Source: Solea solea
Taxonomy: Eukaryota; Chordata; Actinopteri; Pleuronectiformes; Soleidae
Direction of reading: 5' to 3'
Assembly (NCBI RefSeq): GCF_958295425.1
Contig: NC_081144.1
Span: 10,539,186-10,603,185, forward strand
DNA: 64,000 nucleotides
How positions within the stretch are numbered: position 1 is the first letter of the stretch; the number at the start of each line of letters is the position of its first letter. The position numbers were made by a program, and so were the translations under genes. Under the pieces are notes generated by a model, which was given only the letters and a program-made list of their open reading frames with translations, was not told the DNA's origin and ran no database searches. Of this stretch, positions 24,841 to 37,619 are shown piece by piece.

Positions 24841-27169
24841 GACTGGTCGCCCACATTTGGGCTTGGTAGAACACAGCAGTTCAGGTCTGAGGCCTTCGAG
24901 AAGCAAGAGAAGACCTTGGTGTTGGATGAAGTCACCATGGTAGAGTAGGAACACATTAAAGTGGTGGCCCAGGGCAGTCAAGGACTGTTCAGCCTGTTTG
25001 TCACATACCATGTGTTACAAGTGCTTCAGTCAATATCACTAAATCTCAGACATTGTTTTTGGAATGGTCTGTTCTGTTCTCTGCATGGGGTTAGGGTTTG
25101 TTTCAGCACCCTTTTGTGATGTGTTTTAAGCAATTTGAACAAATAAATACACAACACAATTTAATAACTGACATGGCATTCTGGACAATGAGACTCATAT
25201 TTTCTTGAGGTACTGAGACAGTCTCTTGTGTTTAAGACGCCAGCGTCAGTGCAGTGCAGTGTATCACCCCCTGAGAACTTCTGAGTAATTACCAAATCAG
25301 TGCCATCTCTATGAACTACTTTGTTTCTTCTGTCCCTCCTTATTCTCATTTATACACCCATATAACGCTGAATGTTATGCACTTCAGCGTTAAGGTGGAG
25401 TTTGTATTGTTCACTTATACAAACATGTTTATTGAGAGTACCAGTGGAATGTTTTTTGGTAATTTTTAGACCAACACTGATTGAAACAGCTGAAAATGGC
25501 ATACACCAAAAGCAGTCCAATTCATGAAATCATACCTGAAGGCATCTCTGTATTTTTTTTTTAATCACAGTCCACATGGAATGTTGGTATTTTGATTGAA
25601 GGCAACTGCATTGTTTTTGAAAAGCCTCACAGTTATAAGAACCACTGACTCCAAAGCCATAATAAATTGCTTTATAGCCATAGGCAAAAAAAAAAAAAAA
25701 AACTTTTTTAATTAAATTGAAATGCTTGGAATTTTCTTTTTGTTTTACGTTTCTTTTTTCAGGCACATGAGGCCATTCTTTGGATCCCTGCAATTAGGAC
25801 ACCATGTGTGTCACTCGATGACTCACTATTATCACAGCTTGAGCCACTTAAATGTTGAACTGACAGCTTTTATCCCATCATGCTTTTATCATTTTTTTTA
25901 TCATCTTTATTTTAAATGCCTGCTGCTTTGTTTCACAGTAGGTTGAAAAGGTTAAATCAAGACATGGATTACAAGTATATGGTTCCATTTCCTATTCTGA
26001 TACAAAATGAACGATCCATTTTGTTGGATCTTAAAATCTTTAGAAGATAGTAGAAACTAGCAATAATAATTAGTAAGAAAAAGCACAACCTTGTGGTTAA
26101 GATTCTAATTCCTCTCAATTGAAATTCCATCAGTGTGCATAAGAGGTGATTACACTGAAGGAGACTTGATCTCAAAATAGAAGATAGAGGTTGAAATGTC
26201 ATCAGAGTGCTGATATGAATGACGCAAATCCAGTTATCTTTCCCCAAGGGCTGGTTGATATGGTCAAAGGGGCTATTGCAATTGAAATATTCAGATCTGT
26301 CAATGATGAACATGCATGGGCCCTTTGCGAGCAGATATTTTGATAAAAGGAAGGAAAACTACAGGTGTAAAAAAAAACATTTTACCATTGATGGCTGCAT
26401 GCTGACTTACTGTCACACTGTTGTGACTTAACTGAACTGAACAGAACCATAATATCTGCCAAATTGTAAGTTTACAAAGCAAATGATTGTAGTTTTTAAC
26501 TGCTTTATGACACACCCATCTGAGCATCTGAAACTTTGGCAATTAAGTGTGTTGTATTTCAAATATGTATAAAAGTTTTTTTCACTGCATTAACAATTTG
26601 TTACAATGCTATTGAAGAGTTACTGCATTTCCTTAGTTGTTTTCCTACTCTTTTCATTGGCTTACTATTCTCTTTAAAACAGCAACTTGGTCTCCAGACT
26701 TTAATAATAAAATTCTCTTTTCTTCTTCACACAGGAATCACAGCATGTCAAGAGATGAAAGACAAATGAACGAAGAAGGGGGGTGCCCCAATCCCAAAAA
26801 ACAAGTATAAAAGAGAGGACTGACCACAGACAGCAGCTCTCAGTTGTTGATACTTTAGTCTTGAGGCCATTTGTGTCTTTAATTTTGCAACTTAAGCTTA
26901 ATATGAAGTGCAAAATTGTATTATTTAAAATCCATTTTGCCTTTTAAGTTTGTTTAGACCCTCTGATTGTTCAACATCGTGATGTCTTAATCAACAATAT
27001 TTGAATTATGTTAATAAAGGGAGGGGAGAGGAGGAGAGGTGGAGTTAATACATATGCTTTTCATGTCTCTCAGTTTAGCTAAAAGTGGAAACTCATTTCA
27101 CAATTCCACTATTTTGAGCTAAGGATTTTGTTGTGGTGACAGGGTCAGAACAGATAAATGTCATTTTAT
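24841..27169. other. Unassigned intergenic DNA
   Basis: AT-rich with A/T homopolymers (25552-25563, 25686-25701). Frames below 115 codons, no domain. Confidence 0.5.
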
Positions 27170-27601
27170 TGTGAAAGTCCCCTCTTATTTTGAAGTCTTT
27201 TTCGTGCCTCGTCTGCGTGCTTTTTACTTTTCCCTTCCGTGATTACCCAATCTGTTTCACATGTGCGTCTCAGCCGTTTGTCGTCTCCCTGATTCTAGGG
27301 TATTTAACCACTCCCATTTCCTGTGTCTTGTTGTGAGTTTGTCTTCGTCCGTCGCCACAGTCATTGCCACTTTTTGAGCTCTCCCCGTTGTTTTTGTATC
27401 AGTGGATTATTGCACGTTTGTGCTTCAGTGGATCTGCTAACCTTTGCTTACCTGTTCCAGTCTGTTTCCTGTCCCATGTCGATCTCGTGCCGGCGGCTTT
27501 TCTCGCTCATTTGAGGATCCTCGTGTTTGTTTTTGTATCAAGGAAAATATATCTTTTTACTTACCACCATCCTGCATTTGGGTCCAGTCCTGTGCGTAAC
27601 A
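27170..27601 (+). mobile_element. Solo-LTR-like block
   Basis: Starts tgtgaaagtcccctc and ends ggtccagtcctgtgcgtaaca, giving TG...CA ends of a 432-bp unit. It has a gtatttaacc box near 27299 and C/T-rich text without coding capacity, all typical of teleost Gypsy-like LTRs. No matching target duplication or internal region found, so boundaries are tentative. Confidence 0.4.
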
Positions 27602-28435
27602 GTACATAATACATACTTAAAATTCTTTATTCCCACATTAAGTAATCTAATATTTGACCCACATAGTACAACCTTTCCTCTGTTCTTTAAAAAAAAAGTG
27701 CTGGTGTTGCTGAGAGTCACCACCATGTCTCAAAAATCCTAAATCTCTTTGTTTTTCATCCTTAGTCCTTGACTTATGCATAAGATATGCTTGCTTATTC
27801 TCAGTATCATTAATCAAATTAATCAACATTAAAAATGGCCTTTTTTCATAGCTAATTATAATATTATGCAAAATGAAGAATTCCTGTGAGCAAAGCACGT
27901 CACGTCGTTATGATGCAGACGTTTCTGAGGAGCAACATGCGAGAGTATTGTCGATGTTAAAATTGCAAGCAGCCATAAACATATGACGACGATGACTTCG
28001 TAAAATCCGAACGTCAAGAAGGATGAGGCATCAGAAATGAGTAGATCAATACAATCAAAATTCTTACCTACAGTAGTACAGTACAGTACATTTCGCTACA
28101 CTTATCCAAGAGAGAGAAAGACTGTGGAGTGTGTAAAAATGCCATCACCATGGTATAGTAGCTGTTTTTGTACAAGGTTTATAGAGTTGACATGTAAAGT
28201 TGAACATCCTGCACTCAAAGTAAAATAAATGGTAAATGAAGTCATTGTGATGGGTTAGCCTAACTCTAACCCTGACCTCTTTCTTTACATCATGATTTCT
28301 CTCGGCCTCCTTAGTTTATTAGTCATCCATCAACATGAATTACAGAACAGCACAGGCCATGGGATAAACATGTATTTGCTCTGCTCAATCCATTGGGATT
28401 TTGGGAAAGGGAGGACAATTTGGCTGATCCTCCTT
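27602..28435. other. Unassigned intergenic DNA
   Basis: Contains a small 'agtac' run at about 28072-28089; otherwise nothing recognised. Confidence 0.5.
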
Positions 28436-28559
28436 GGTTTTAGGGTTAGGTATTTAGTTGTGATGGTTAAGGTTATTGTAAGGGGCTAGGGAACACATTA
28501 TGTCTATGAGTGTCCTCACTAAGAGTGTGTGTGTGTGTGTGTGTGTGTGTTTGTGTTTG
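28436..28559 (+). repeat. GT-anchored dispersed repeat, copy 1
   Basis: ggttttagggttaggtattt, then aaggggctagggaacacatt and atgtctatgagtgtcctcac, ending in a (GT)n run from 28524. Closely related to the copy at 31.5 kb in the same orientation. Confidence 0.75.
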
Positions 28560-31471
28560 AGTTGTAATTCGCTTTATCCAATACTCATGTTGTCGACATC
28601 TCAAGGCTGGCAATAAAGCAAGCATACACATACACACACACTCACATAACAGAGTCACACCTCCCACAACACAATTTATTGCATTATGTGATGGATTACC
28701 TCTCACCTAAATTAGCAATAAAAGTCAAAGGCTTCATAAAAGCAAACACACAAACATCACACGCATGAATGTGTCTCTCATGCACACAAATGTTCTGCAG
28801 CCAGGTCCCCCACCTCTCCTCTGTCCCCCATTTTTCCTCTTGCCACGTCTAACTATTTGGGTTTATTGTGCAGACATAGTCTATTTTAGCTTGCTTTTTT
28901 AATCCTTTTATTGTTTCATCCTTTTGCAGTGACATTCTTATTAAATTGTTTTATTGTCCCCGTGTTATTCTTATGTGTTCTTATGTACCTCTCATCTTCC
29001 GTTTTTCATCCTCTGTGCCTTATTTTTTTTTTTCATTTAGCCATTTGTTCGCTTTCTGGCTTTGTTATTCTTGTGTGTTCTTTTGTACTGGCCTTAAAAT
29101 GTTGATCTGTTCTCTTCCTGTTGCTCCCCCGCACTGTCCCCCATGTCTCGTCTGTCCCGTTTTCCTTTACCACAAACAGCCTCACTCATTGCGTGATCTA
29201 TTTGGTTTCTTTCTTTCTTGAAATATTTGATTTGGTTTGATTTGACTGTTAAAAGCAGTGTTGGAGATCCTGGAAATACTATTGAAAGTCCAAGCCCCTT
29301 TCTTCTACCAACACCTGTTGTTGGCAACGTTGCTGCAACTGTCTCGTTGGATTTAGCAAGCTAGCATAAGCTCTGGTGTTGTCTTCTGAGCTTGTGCGAT
29401 GAGTGAGGGGTATGCACAAAGGGAGGAGGACAGATGGCAGTTTGATTGATGCAATCCAATATGATTGGATGTTGTTTTTACAGGTCTGTCCGTTAAACAG
29501 CAAACTGACATTTTTCATTTTTGTGACAATGCATTAATTAATTAGTTACAATTGGGTTGTGAAGAGGGTTTTAAGCAATAAAAAAAACAGTAAAACAATG
29601 ATCTCCCACGCTACCTTTAAGCATATTGTAACTTTTTACAATGTTTTTTTTGTCAAGAAAAGTGCTATAGAAAAAAACGGTCTCACAGCCTTGTCGTTCC
29701 AGCTGCTACACACATGAACACACTCCCTGATGGCAGCAAGAAGAGTTTGTGAAGTGAGTGGGTCGTGTCCTTAAAAACATCATTTGATCACTGGAGGAGC
29801 AGCCATTGGATTGAACAATGCATTCCCATCAGGTGCTTACCAACCAAGCAGAATATCAGGTGTAAACGCACCCTAAATCACTTTTTATTTTAAGGTAAAA
29901 AAAAAAAAAGAAGAAAGGTATAGTTAGTTTGAAAGTGGTAGCAGTTAAAGTAAAATATCTTTGTGTTGATTTGTCCATTCATGTTCTTGGTGAGGTCATA
30001 AAAGATTAACCTTTGCAATAGATTTCCTCCAGTGAAGCCGATAAGATCGAACTTGTCTGCTGCTCTGGTGTTTGCTCGAGTCATGCAGGGTGTGTGTGTG
30101 TGTGTGTGTGTGTCTTTGGGAAGCAAGCTAAGGGCCTAACAACAACACTGTCAGGCAATCAATCACCTGTCTCTCCTCTCTTGGGAGGCACTGTTTGTGA
30201 GTTTCTGTCTGAGAGAAGGATGCATGTGCTACAATATGTTAATATGCAAACATATGCTGCACCTCCTACATGTGTAATGGTAAGTAGTCTGCATTCAAAT
30301 AGTTAGCTTTGTTATAGCTTTTCACCAATAAAGTCAATGTGCATTACGCCACAGTTTTGTCGTTCGTTCATTTAGACGCACAGCATGCAGCACACTTTCT
30401 ATTACACATCTATTCACACACTGCAGGCACAACAGTGGGGATCCAGGTAAGAAGATGACCCATGCTGTTTGTAATTTATATAATTGTCATGTAGCAGATC
30501 AAAGAGTATTTATGTACCTATTGACCTCAGCATTGGCATGAAAATGACCCAAACTGTTGCAATTGAAACAAAGGTGTCGATTGCAACAGTTGAAGCTTTC
30601 TTTTGTTGTTTTCAGACTCCATGCTCCAGTTTAGTTTGTTTGAATTTAGTGTTTTCAAATAACTGCATAGTATCATTGTGCTACCTGTCAATCATTTAAC
30701 AACCACAGGGAGAGACTGGAGTTGACTAGCATTTTCACAGTTGTGCCTTTGTGTCAGCCAGTGCAGCATTTGTACTGTAGTTTGTACTAATAGAGCTGCT
30801 GTTGGTGAAATACTTTAATTTGAATATATTTAACGTGTGTCAAATAGATCTATATTATGGCAGCTATCAATGATCTTAAGTGTTTGATCAGTTCACATGG
30901 GTCTTTCAGTCTTGAGGTCTACAAGTCAATATAGAGAACACCTCAAATATGCAATCATTTATCCAAACGATTAAGGGATTTGCAACTGAGTAGATTACAC
31001 TACCTTACACTAATAACTTAAACATTAAAAAATAGAAGAGAACAGCGTGTGTCCATGCACAGTTGTATTGTTGTAACCAGCTTTTAGTTATGACTTTAAT
31101 TCCAAGCAAATTTTTTTGTATCAGATTTGATTAGATTTCATCTTCATGAAATAGATTTACTCTGTCCTGACTAATACCTGACAAAAATACAATGTCCATT
31201 TGAATGATTTTGTTTGTTAGAGTCAATATTGGCAGAAATGACGCTCTTTGTCAAACATGCACACGTGTGCCATGAGCAATGCAGGGGCAGTGGAATGAGG
31301 TCACAACACAAGAGACCACTAATAATTTCCTGTTCCCTTTCCAGAGTCAATAATGTTCTCTTTTGGCCATGTACCTTTTCTGTCTGCATGTGTGTGTGTG
31401 TGTGAATGTGTGTTAGAAAACTAAAAAAGCTGGTTCTCACTTCTTTAAAGGGCTTTTTGGGGGTTAAGACC
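28560..31471. other. Unassigned DNA with possible repeat at 29.24-29.64 kb
   Basis: The segment from agcagtgttggagatcctgg to atctcccacgctaccttt feels like a teleost repeat I have seen, but no termini could be fixed. A 12-bp-arm hairpin (aactgttgcaat / attgcaacagtt) sits at 30552-30591. GT runs at 30088 and 31387-31412. Confidence 0.35.
30088..30112. repeat. (GT)n microsatellite
   Basis: Twelve GT units after a tgcaggg. Confidence 0.9.
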
Positions 31472-31595
31472 TGGTTTTAGGGTTAGGTTTATGATTGGAT
31501 TTAGGTTAGGGTAAAGGGGCTAGGGAATGCATTATGTCTATGAGGGTCCTCACTATGAATGAAGCGCAAACATGTGTGTGTGTGTGTGTGTGTTT
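31472..31595 (+). repeat. GT-anchored dispersed repeat, copy 2
   Basis: ggttttagggttaggtttat, aaaggggctagggaatgcat, atgtctatgagggtcctcac, then a (GT)n run at 31574-31595. Matches the 28.4 kb copy block for block. Confidence 0.75.
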
Positions 31596-32773
31596 GTCAA
31601 ATATTATGCAGAGGGCAGAGGACCATGAAAAAAACCACATTCATAATGATTTAATGTCATCTGGACAATGACAGTGTTGTATTTTACTTGGAGAAATAGC
31701 CAATCACCTGTTCAACTGTGATTGCTCAAGCTGTTTTCTGCCACTTTCAGTTTTTGTGCTCTGATGCGATAATTATGATCGACCTTTGTCTGTGCTGAAA
31801 GCTAAGGGAGTTCCACTGATATGAACAGTTTTGTGTGTAAGCCCATTTAGAGATCAATGCCACATACAATTATTGACATTTTGCCACTATGTTTATCAAC
31901 ATACTGGACTCCAAAACACACAAGACATATCTGCGCTATCAGTAACCCCTGAGAATTGACAACACATAAAAACATGACAACCACAAACCTGAATCTTATT
32001 TACACTTGCTAAAGTCAAACAGGGCTTCAAAATATCAATAAAAGAAAGCGATGGCATACAGTGTGAGATAACATTGGTAAATAGGAAGCGATACATTTAG
32101 CAGAAAAAAAGAAAGTACTCTACAAACGTTGTGTTAAAGTCTGTCAACAAAGTTGTTTTAGATGTTCATTCGGTTTTTCCTCATCTCTCTTACTCAGCAT
32201 CTACCTCTTCTTAATTTCACTAGTGCTTTCAGCAGGAAAGAGACTACAAGACTCAGTCATTATGTGAGTCATTCCCTTTGAGATGAGACAGAAGGACAGC
32301 ACTGTTTTTAACTGAAGTTCTTCCTGCCCGCTGCTCTCCTCCCTCTGACCTTCCTTGTCACTCATTACATGTTTTTCAGTTGTATGACTTCCTATACTTT
32401 TCATCCTATGTGCAACTTTCTCTCCATACTTTCTATAATCTTTTCTTTCCTTTCTCTCCTCTCGGCAAATTTGTTTCCCTAATTTTTCTTATTCACTCAT
32501 ATTGATTGCTCGTCAAACCATCCTAATACACATTTCCTCCTTATGTGCACTGACCAACTGCCTATTTTTCTTTCTGCGTTCCTTGATTTCCCTTTACACT
32601 GTTGCTCTTCCATATGCCTCCTTCCACTTTATTCAGCCTCTCTCGTCTTATCGCACCCTGTCCAACATCCCTCTCACTCTGCTCACCCATGTGATATATG
32701 AGTCTATAACTAATCCCTTAGTGATGGATTACTGTCCCATTTCACACAGCCTGAGGTGTTCAACATCCCAACT

Positions 32774-32812
32774 GTGTGTGTGTGTGTGTGTGCGTGCGTG
32801 CGTGTGTGTGTA
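32774..32812. repeat. (GT)n/(GCGT)n microsatellite
   Basis: GT run interrupted by gcgtgcgtgcgt. Confidence 0.9.
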
Positions 32813-33017
32813 TGAGTGGAAGGAAGAGACATGGCGATATCGAGCAGATAGGCGACGGTATGGACACGGAAGTCATGTTCATTACATTTGTCTCTGTGTG
32901 CATGAATGTAGATGTGAAAAATAAAGTAATTTGTTAATAATCTGATGTAATAGGCATTTAGTCTGTTGAAGCGGGGAATGATTGGGACAGTTAAAGAAGT
33001 CTGTTTTAGTATTTGAG

Positions 33018-33041
33018 ACATAATAATAATAATAATAATAG
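33018..33041. repeat. (AAT)n microsatellite
   Basis: About seven aat units. Confidence 0.85.
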
Positions 33042-34062
33042 CAAAATATGTCACTGCTTCACATTTCAACAACTGCACAGCAAAAATCAAAGCAAACCGG
33101 AATAAATACTTTAGTTACAAGTTTCAAGGTCATTTTTTTGTTATGATTTGTTATTTCATGCTGAGGTTGAATTGAATTTAACTGAATGAAGTCCTTGGAG
33201 GTAAAACAGCTTTATAACTGGTTTAAATTAAGTAAATTTTCTGACTCACAAACTAAACTGAGATGAATTGCGAATTGTTTTGCCCAGTTGGTCAGCAGGG
33301 ATTATCATATAGTGTAATACAGTCGTTAACAAAAACATTTGTGAGCAAATAATTACCGAAAGTGTTAAAACTGCAAATGAATTATCTGACTCTCTCAACA
33401 AACAGCTGTTTTGTCTGTGAATATCCAATTTATTGCTGGAAACATGTTGGTCTAGAGACGCCTATGTACAATCATGAATCATGACTAGACGAGTGTTTTA
33501 AGTCACACTTAACACAACGTATGCTGTGACTGTACACTCAAAATGTCCTCTCACACACATCACCAAATATCATGAAAAAAGCCAAATATCAACATGATTC
33601 AAACAAGCAGAGCACAAAGAAGAGAAACGTGAGGAGAGAAATGATATTGCAATTTTCCGGAGAGATGGTGATTTAATATGAAGAGAGTGAAGAAAGTGGG
33701 GAATGACTGACATTTTCATTTCTGTCACTGTTTGCTTCTCTTTCCTGTCATTCCGAAGCTATCTCTGCTCTAATGAAAACATCAGTCGTATCTTCACAAA
33801 GAGCAGGAGCAAGTGCCCATTAAGGCCCATCTGTGTGCCGACGGTGGACTCTTGAGTTAACCTGAAGTGGAATTCAATTTATTTTCTCTTAAAAATAAGC
33901 ACAAAGACCAACTGTCATGTTGACATTCAGAAAATTGTTTATCTTTACATGAAGAGAGGCTCACACTTGTGATCTTTTTCAGTTGCCAAGGATGAGTTTC
34001 TTGATTTTGTTCTCCCTAAAGGACGAGAAATTGAATATTCCAGGAAGCCACAAACGGGCCAA

Positions 34063-34180
34063 AAAGGTGTAGTGGTTAGCACTCTTGCCTTTGCAGCAAG
34101 AAGACCTGGGACCGCTACCCGATTGGAACAAGGGCCTCTCTGCATGGAGTTTGTATGTACTCCCCGTGTGCGTGTAAGAT
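34063..34180 (+). repeat. tRNA-head dispersed repeat, head portion
   Basis: gtgtagtggttagcactctt resembles an A-box region, followed by gcagcaagaagacctggga and a damaged B-box-like segment, then the gggcctctctgcatggagtt and ctccccgtgtgcgtg blocks. This is the 5' part only. It is not a functional tRNA: no acceptor stem pairing. Confidence 0.75.
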
Positions 34181-34859
34181 TTAAGTCCTATTAGGAAGTT
34201 ATCTGTGTGCCACAGACCCACAGGAGGTCCCCTAGCCTCCATTTGGAAACAACTGAGGAAGAAGATGTGAGTGTGTAAAACGCATGCACACACACACACC
34301 TAAAAGCCTCTAATGCTGGCATGGATTTTCTAGTCTGCATGTCTCCTTGTGTGCTTTTCAATATTGGGTCAAAAGTTTAATCTTCTTTTAATTATGATTT
34401 TCACAGAGTAAAGAATCTGAAAATGAATGTTCTGAAAATGCGGATCACATCTCTCTCTGTGTGTGTCTGATAACCTGTCTGGTTCGATGGCTTGTGAGTG
34501 TGTCTGTGTGTGTACTAACCTTGAGTGGTGAAGGTCATCACTCTTCGACATCAAAAAAAATGTGCTGATCTGCTGCGGATAAATTGAACACACATGCACA
34601 CAAACAAAGTGTCGTACTTTGTTGCTTTCTGTTTATTCTGCACAAAGGCTGGCATGGTCCTCATGCCTCTTCATGCTGTGCATCAATATATGCTAGCATA
34701 TGCATGCGTCTCTGCGTAACCTCCTCTTGAGGCAAAGTCTTTCATCTTGGCTGTTTTTCAGATGTCTTTGTTGCCTGTTGCATCTTCGTTTGGGCTTCAT
34801 TAGTTCAACGAGTTCAATCATACTGGGTGTGCATTGAATTTATTCTCACTTTATCCTCT

Positions 34860-35055
34860 CGCGTAACTTATCTTAGTCTAATTTAACTTACTTGTGTCAT
34901 TGTTATATTATTTTTTTTACTGTGTGATTCTTCTGTATTCTTGTGTTAACCTGTTTTCTCACTGTCATATGTTGATTCGTTGTGCTTTGACACTTCTGGC
35001 ACATCTGTTAAGAAAAGTGCTATATGAATAAGGTCTATTATTATGTATTATTATC
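34860..35055 (+). repeat. LINE/SINE-tail-like segment
   Basis: Ends aagaaaagtgctatatgaat followed by aaggtctattattat and further 'tatta' units, a recalled teleost 3' tail ('aagtgctatataaataaa' then ATT repeats). Nothing coding upstream. Confidence 0.4.
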
Positions 35056-36750
35056 ATCTAACTAACTGGTGAATAATATAAAACAAATCTGGCAGACCTT
35101 TTATTTTTAGTGCATAAAAGCAAAGAGCAATGTTTGATGTGAGGAGCTGGTGGAGACCAAACCGGAGCCAACGTTCATCAGGTGGACAGAAATTGAATTA
35201 GCAAATGTGTGAATGGAGTTTATCAACACATAAATGACTTGATGAGGTGATAGACCCATGTGCTGTTTGTTTGATGTGTGGTTTACAGCTGTGATGCAGC
35301 TACATAATGGGTCAAATTACAAATTACAGGTTTGAATATTGAAACATATTACTTTATATTTAGTATTTCATTTGGAAGCATTTTTTATGTTTTAAGCCTT
35401 TCATGCTGTTCTATGTGTTTAGTGCTCATTTAGGCGAGATCATCTTATTTTGGATTTTTTTTTTCTCAGTAGATGATAAAAACATCGAAAATGAAGTTAA
35501 CATCTGTAAGAAATTGCTTCTTAACACTTATTGTTTATCACAATATATTAATCAGTTCGAATCCACCCATCATCAGTATACCAGTTCAGAAAAATAGTCA
35601 AATGGATGCTTTCAACGCTCTTTTCTGAGCTCTTTATCCCCAGTTTCCATCTAGCCACTCACACATCCTCATGGTACGAGGGCTGAGCGGTTTAATCAAA
35701 GTTGAGATAATCTCTCTCTCATCTCCCAGCCTCTTCCCATGATGTTTTCTTTGTCTTTTTTTTTCCAAGCAATGTTCTTACATTCTCTCTTGCCTACTTC
35801 CTACCATCTGTTTGCTATTGTGTTGTAGGCCTATGTGAAGTAATTAATTATTCACACTCAGCTCCATATACAAAACCCAGACAAGCGGCCACCATTGAAA
35901 GGGGCTATATCATAGTTAAAAACAATGAATGTACAACAGTTTCATATTACATATAAAGAAAAGTAATGATAGCCCACGTGTTTGATTCTGAATTTGATTG
36001 GTGGCCTGTGAGATGTGGCAAAAGGTTGCATGTAGATGCCTACCCATAGCTGTGTGGTGTAACCATGGCAATCTTTCCCTGACTGTTTTAAGTACATAAG
36101 TCCAACCAAACTCTGGCTGTAGCATATGTACCTTGATTTATCATTTCCTTGTATGCCACTGCATGTGATTTGTTTCTATAAAGCTACTTGATAATCTTTA
36201 AACACAATAATGAATAATGAATCAAAGCATATTCAGCAGTTGTAGTCAGGGTGAGACTCGTCTTCAAAAGCACACAGATCATGATATGGAGAAAGGAGAG
36301 TGCATCTTGGTTGAAATCAGTAATTCCACTTCTTTGCAGACATCACCTCACCGCAGCAAGACAGTCATGTGGTCAGCATGTTGAGCTCATAATCTCACAT
36401 TCATCCACATTCATCCACATCAAGAGTGTCAAGAGGCAAGAGTGGAAGACCCTTAACTGCACTATGGAGAGGCTTTGTGGAAAAATGTACCCATAACTGT
36501 TTGAGTGGAAAAGCTAAATCAGACATTGAAAGACCAGATTTAGTTAAACCAAAGTTAATCAGGTGGCTAAATCTTGCTTGTTCCTCTGAAGACTGCATCA
36601 ATACCACATGACCCTCAACATTAGATCAAGCCATTTCCAAAGAGAGGATGAACAAACTGAGCACTAAGCAGCTAAAGATCCAGATTTTATGACACAATGG
36701 TGCATTTAAGCCCCACCAACACCCGCACAAGGCAATCCACACTCTTTTCA
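35056..36750. other. Unassigned DNA before the LINE tail
   Basis: 36250-36720 may belong to the same repeat as the LINE tail but carries no recognisable motif. A 12-bp duplication (cattcatccaca twice) at 36399-36421. Confidence 0.4.
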
Positions 36751-36849
36751 TGTGTCATTCCACGCTGGTGGAATAACCGACCAAGCGCTACCAGAACAGG
36801 GGTGTGCCTATCTATCTTCAAGAAGCTCTTGAAGACCCTTCTGTCCTAA
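36751..36849 (+). pseudogene. LINE ORF2 C-terminal tail fragment
   Basis: Open stretch of 32 codons reading CVIPRWWNNRPSATRT, then GVCLSIFKKLLKTLLS and a stop. This matches the 'P-R-W-W-N-x-L-P ... S-x-F-K-K-L-L-K-T-x-L' end of many vertebrate non-LTR reverse transcriptase proteins. No RT motifs remain upstream; 36250-36720 is unassigned. Confidence 0.65.
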
Positions 36850-37111
36850 ATGTTAATGTCACTGTGAGCATCAAACTGTTACTAGTCACTGACAAAGAAA
36901 ATAAAGTCTGTCTGAGTGTGAGCCAACAGTGAATATTCACTGAGCCTACACTAATCTCAGGGCCTGTCCACACAGAAATGGGTGTAAGTGAATAGGCATA
37001 GTTTTTCTCCCACCTCTCTTGTGCTAACATTCACTGTCCCTATCTTCGTCGTTGTCGTTGTCGTCATCATACTCATGTGTGTGACTGAAAAGTCACTCAA
37101 TATCATAGTAC

Positions 37112-37575
37112 TAGGGATGTCCCGATCCGATATTGATATCGGATATCTGTCGACTAATCCAAAATAGTGAAAACAAGGGGGGTGTTCTTTGAAGACGCTG
37201 TTACCTGTCAAACACGGGTGCTCTGAAAACACCCCCATTAGCACTTTCCTCCTGATGAAATTAACCATAGACTGAATGAAATGAACATGGCAAAAATCGA
37301 ATATTCTTATGTTGAAGGTTAAAATTTGTGTAACCCATTGGTTAATAATAAATGGCTCAGTTTTTCTCACATCTACTGTTGCTGACTATTGTTATCCGTT
37401 TAAGTAATATCACTTGATCAAGCCTATTCTAACATTCCACACTACAAAATAAGTAATTAAAGTATGTATGATTCGTGCAGATATCGTATCGGATCGATAT
37501 TGGTATCGGCTAATACTCAAGACTGCAATATCGGTATTGTATCTGAAGTGAAAAGGTTGTATTGGGACATCCCTA
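37112..37575 (-). mobile_element. hAT-type DNA transposon derivative, 464 bp (inverted relative of the 2.45 kb element)
   Basis: Ends tagggatgtcccgatcc and attgggacatcccta. The interior, read on the minus strand, matches about the first 400 bp of the 2.45 kb element, including the GGTGTTCT...AACACCCCC and TTGTTTTCACTATTTTGGATTA-type segments. It lacks the right-hand half. Flanking 8-mers catagtac and actagaac share five positions. Confidence 0.7.
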
Positions 37576-37588
37576 ACTAGAACAGGTT

Positions 37589-37619
37589 TTTTAATCTTTA
37601 ACAGTGTTAAAGATTAAAA
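37589..37619. repeat. Perfect 14-bp palindrome with 3-bp loop
   Basis: ttttaatctttaac, agt, gttaaagattaaaa. It lies 13 bp outside the right end of the 37.1 kb hAT-type element. Confidence 0.9.

Larger units (their letters stand above)
31596..34062. other. Unassigned intergenic DNA
   Basis: A pyrimidine-rich stretch at 32400-32660 yields open frames without domain content. Nothing else recognised apart from the microsatellites listed. Confidence 0.5.

Noticed and set aside
28473..28706. 77-codon minus-strand frame
   Set aside because: Largely a CA-repeat translation.
32502..32924. 140-codon plus-strand frame
   Set aside because: Pyrimidine-rich plus GT-repeat translation without a domain.
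34063..34120. Possible tRNA gene
   Set aside because: A- and B-box-like text belongs to the dispersed repeat; no acceptor stem or cloverleaf pairing.
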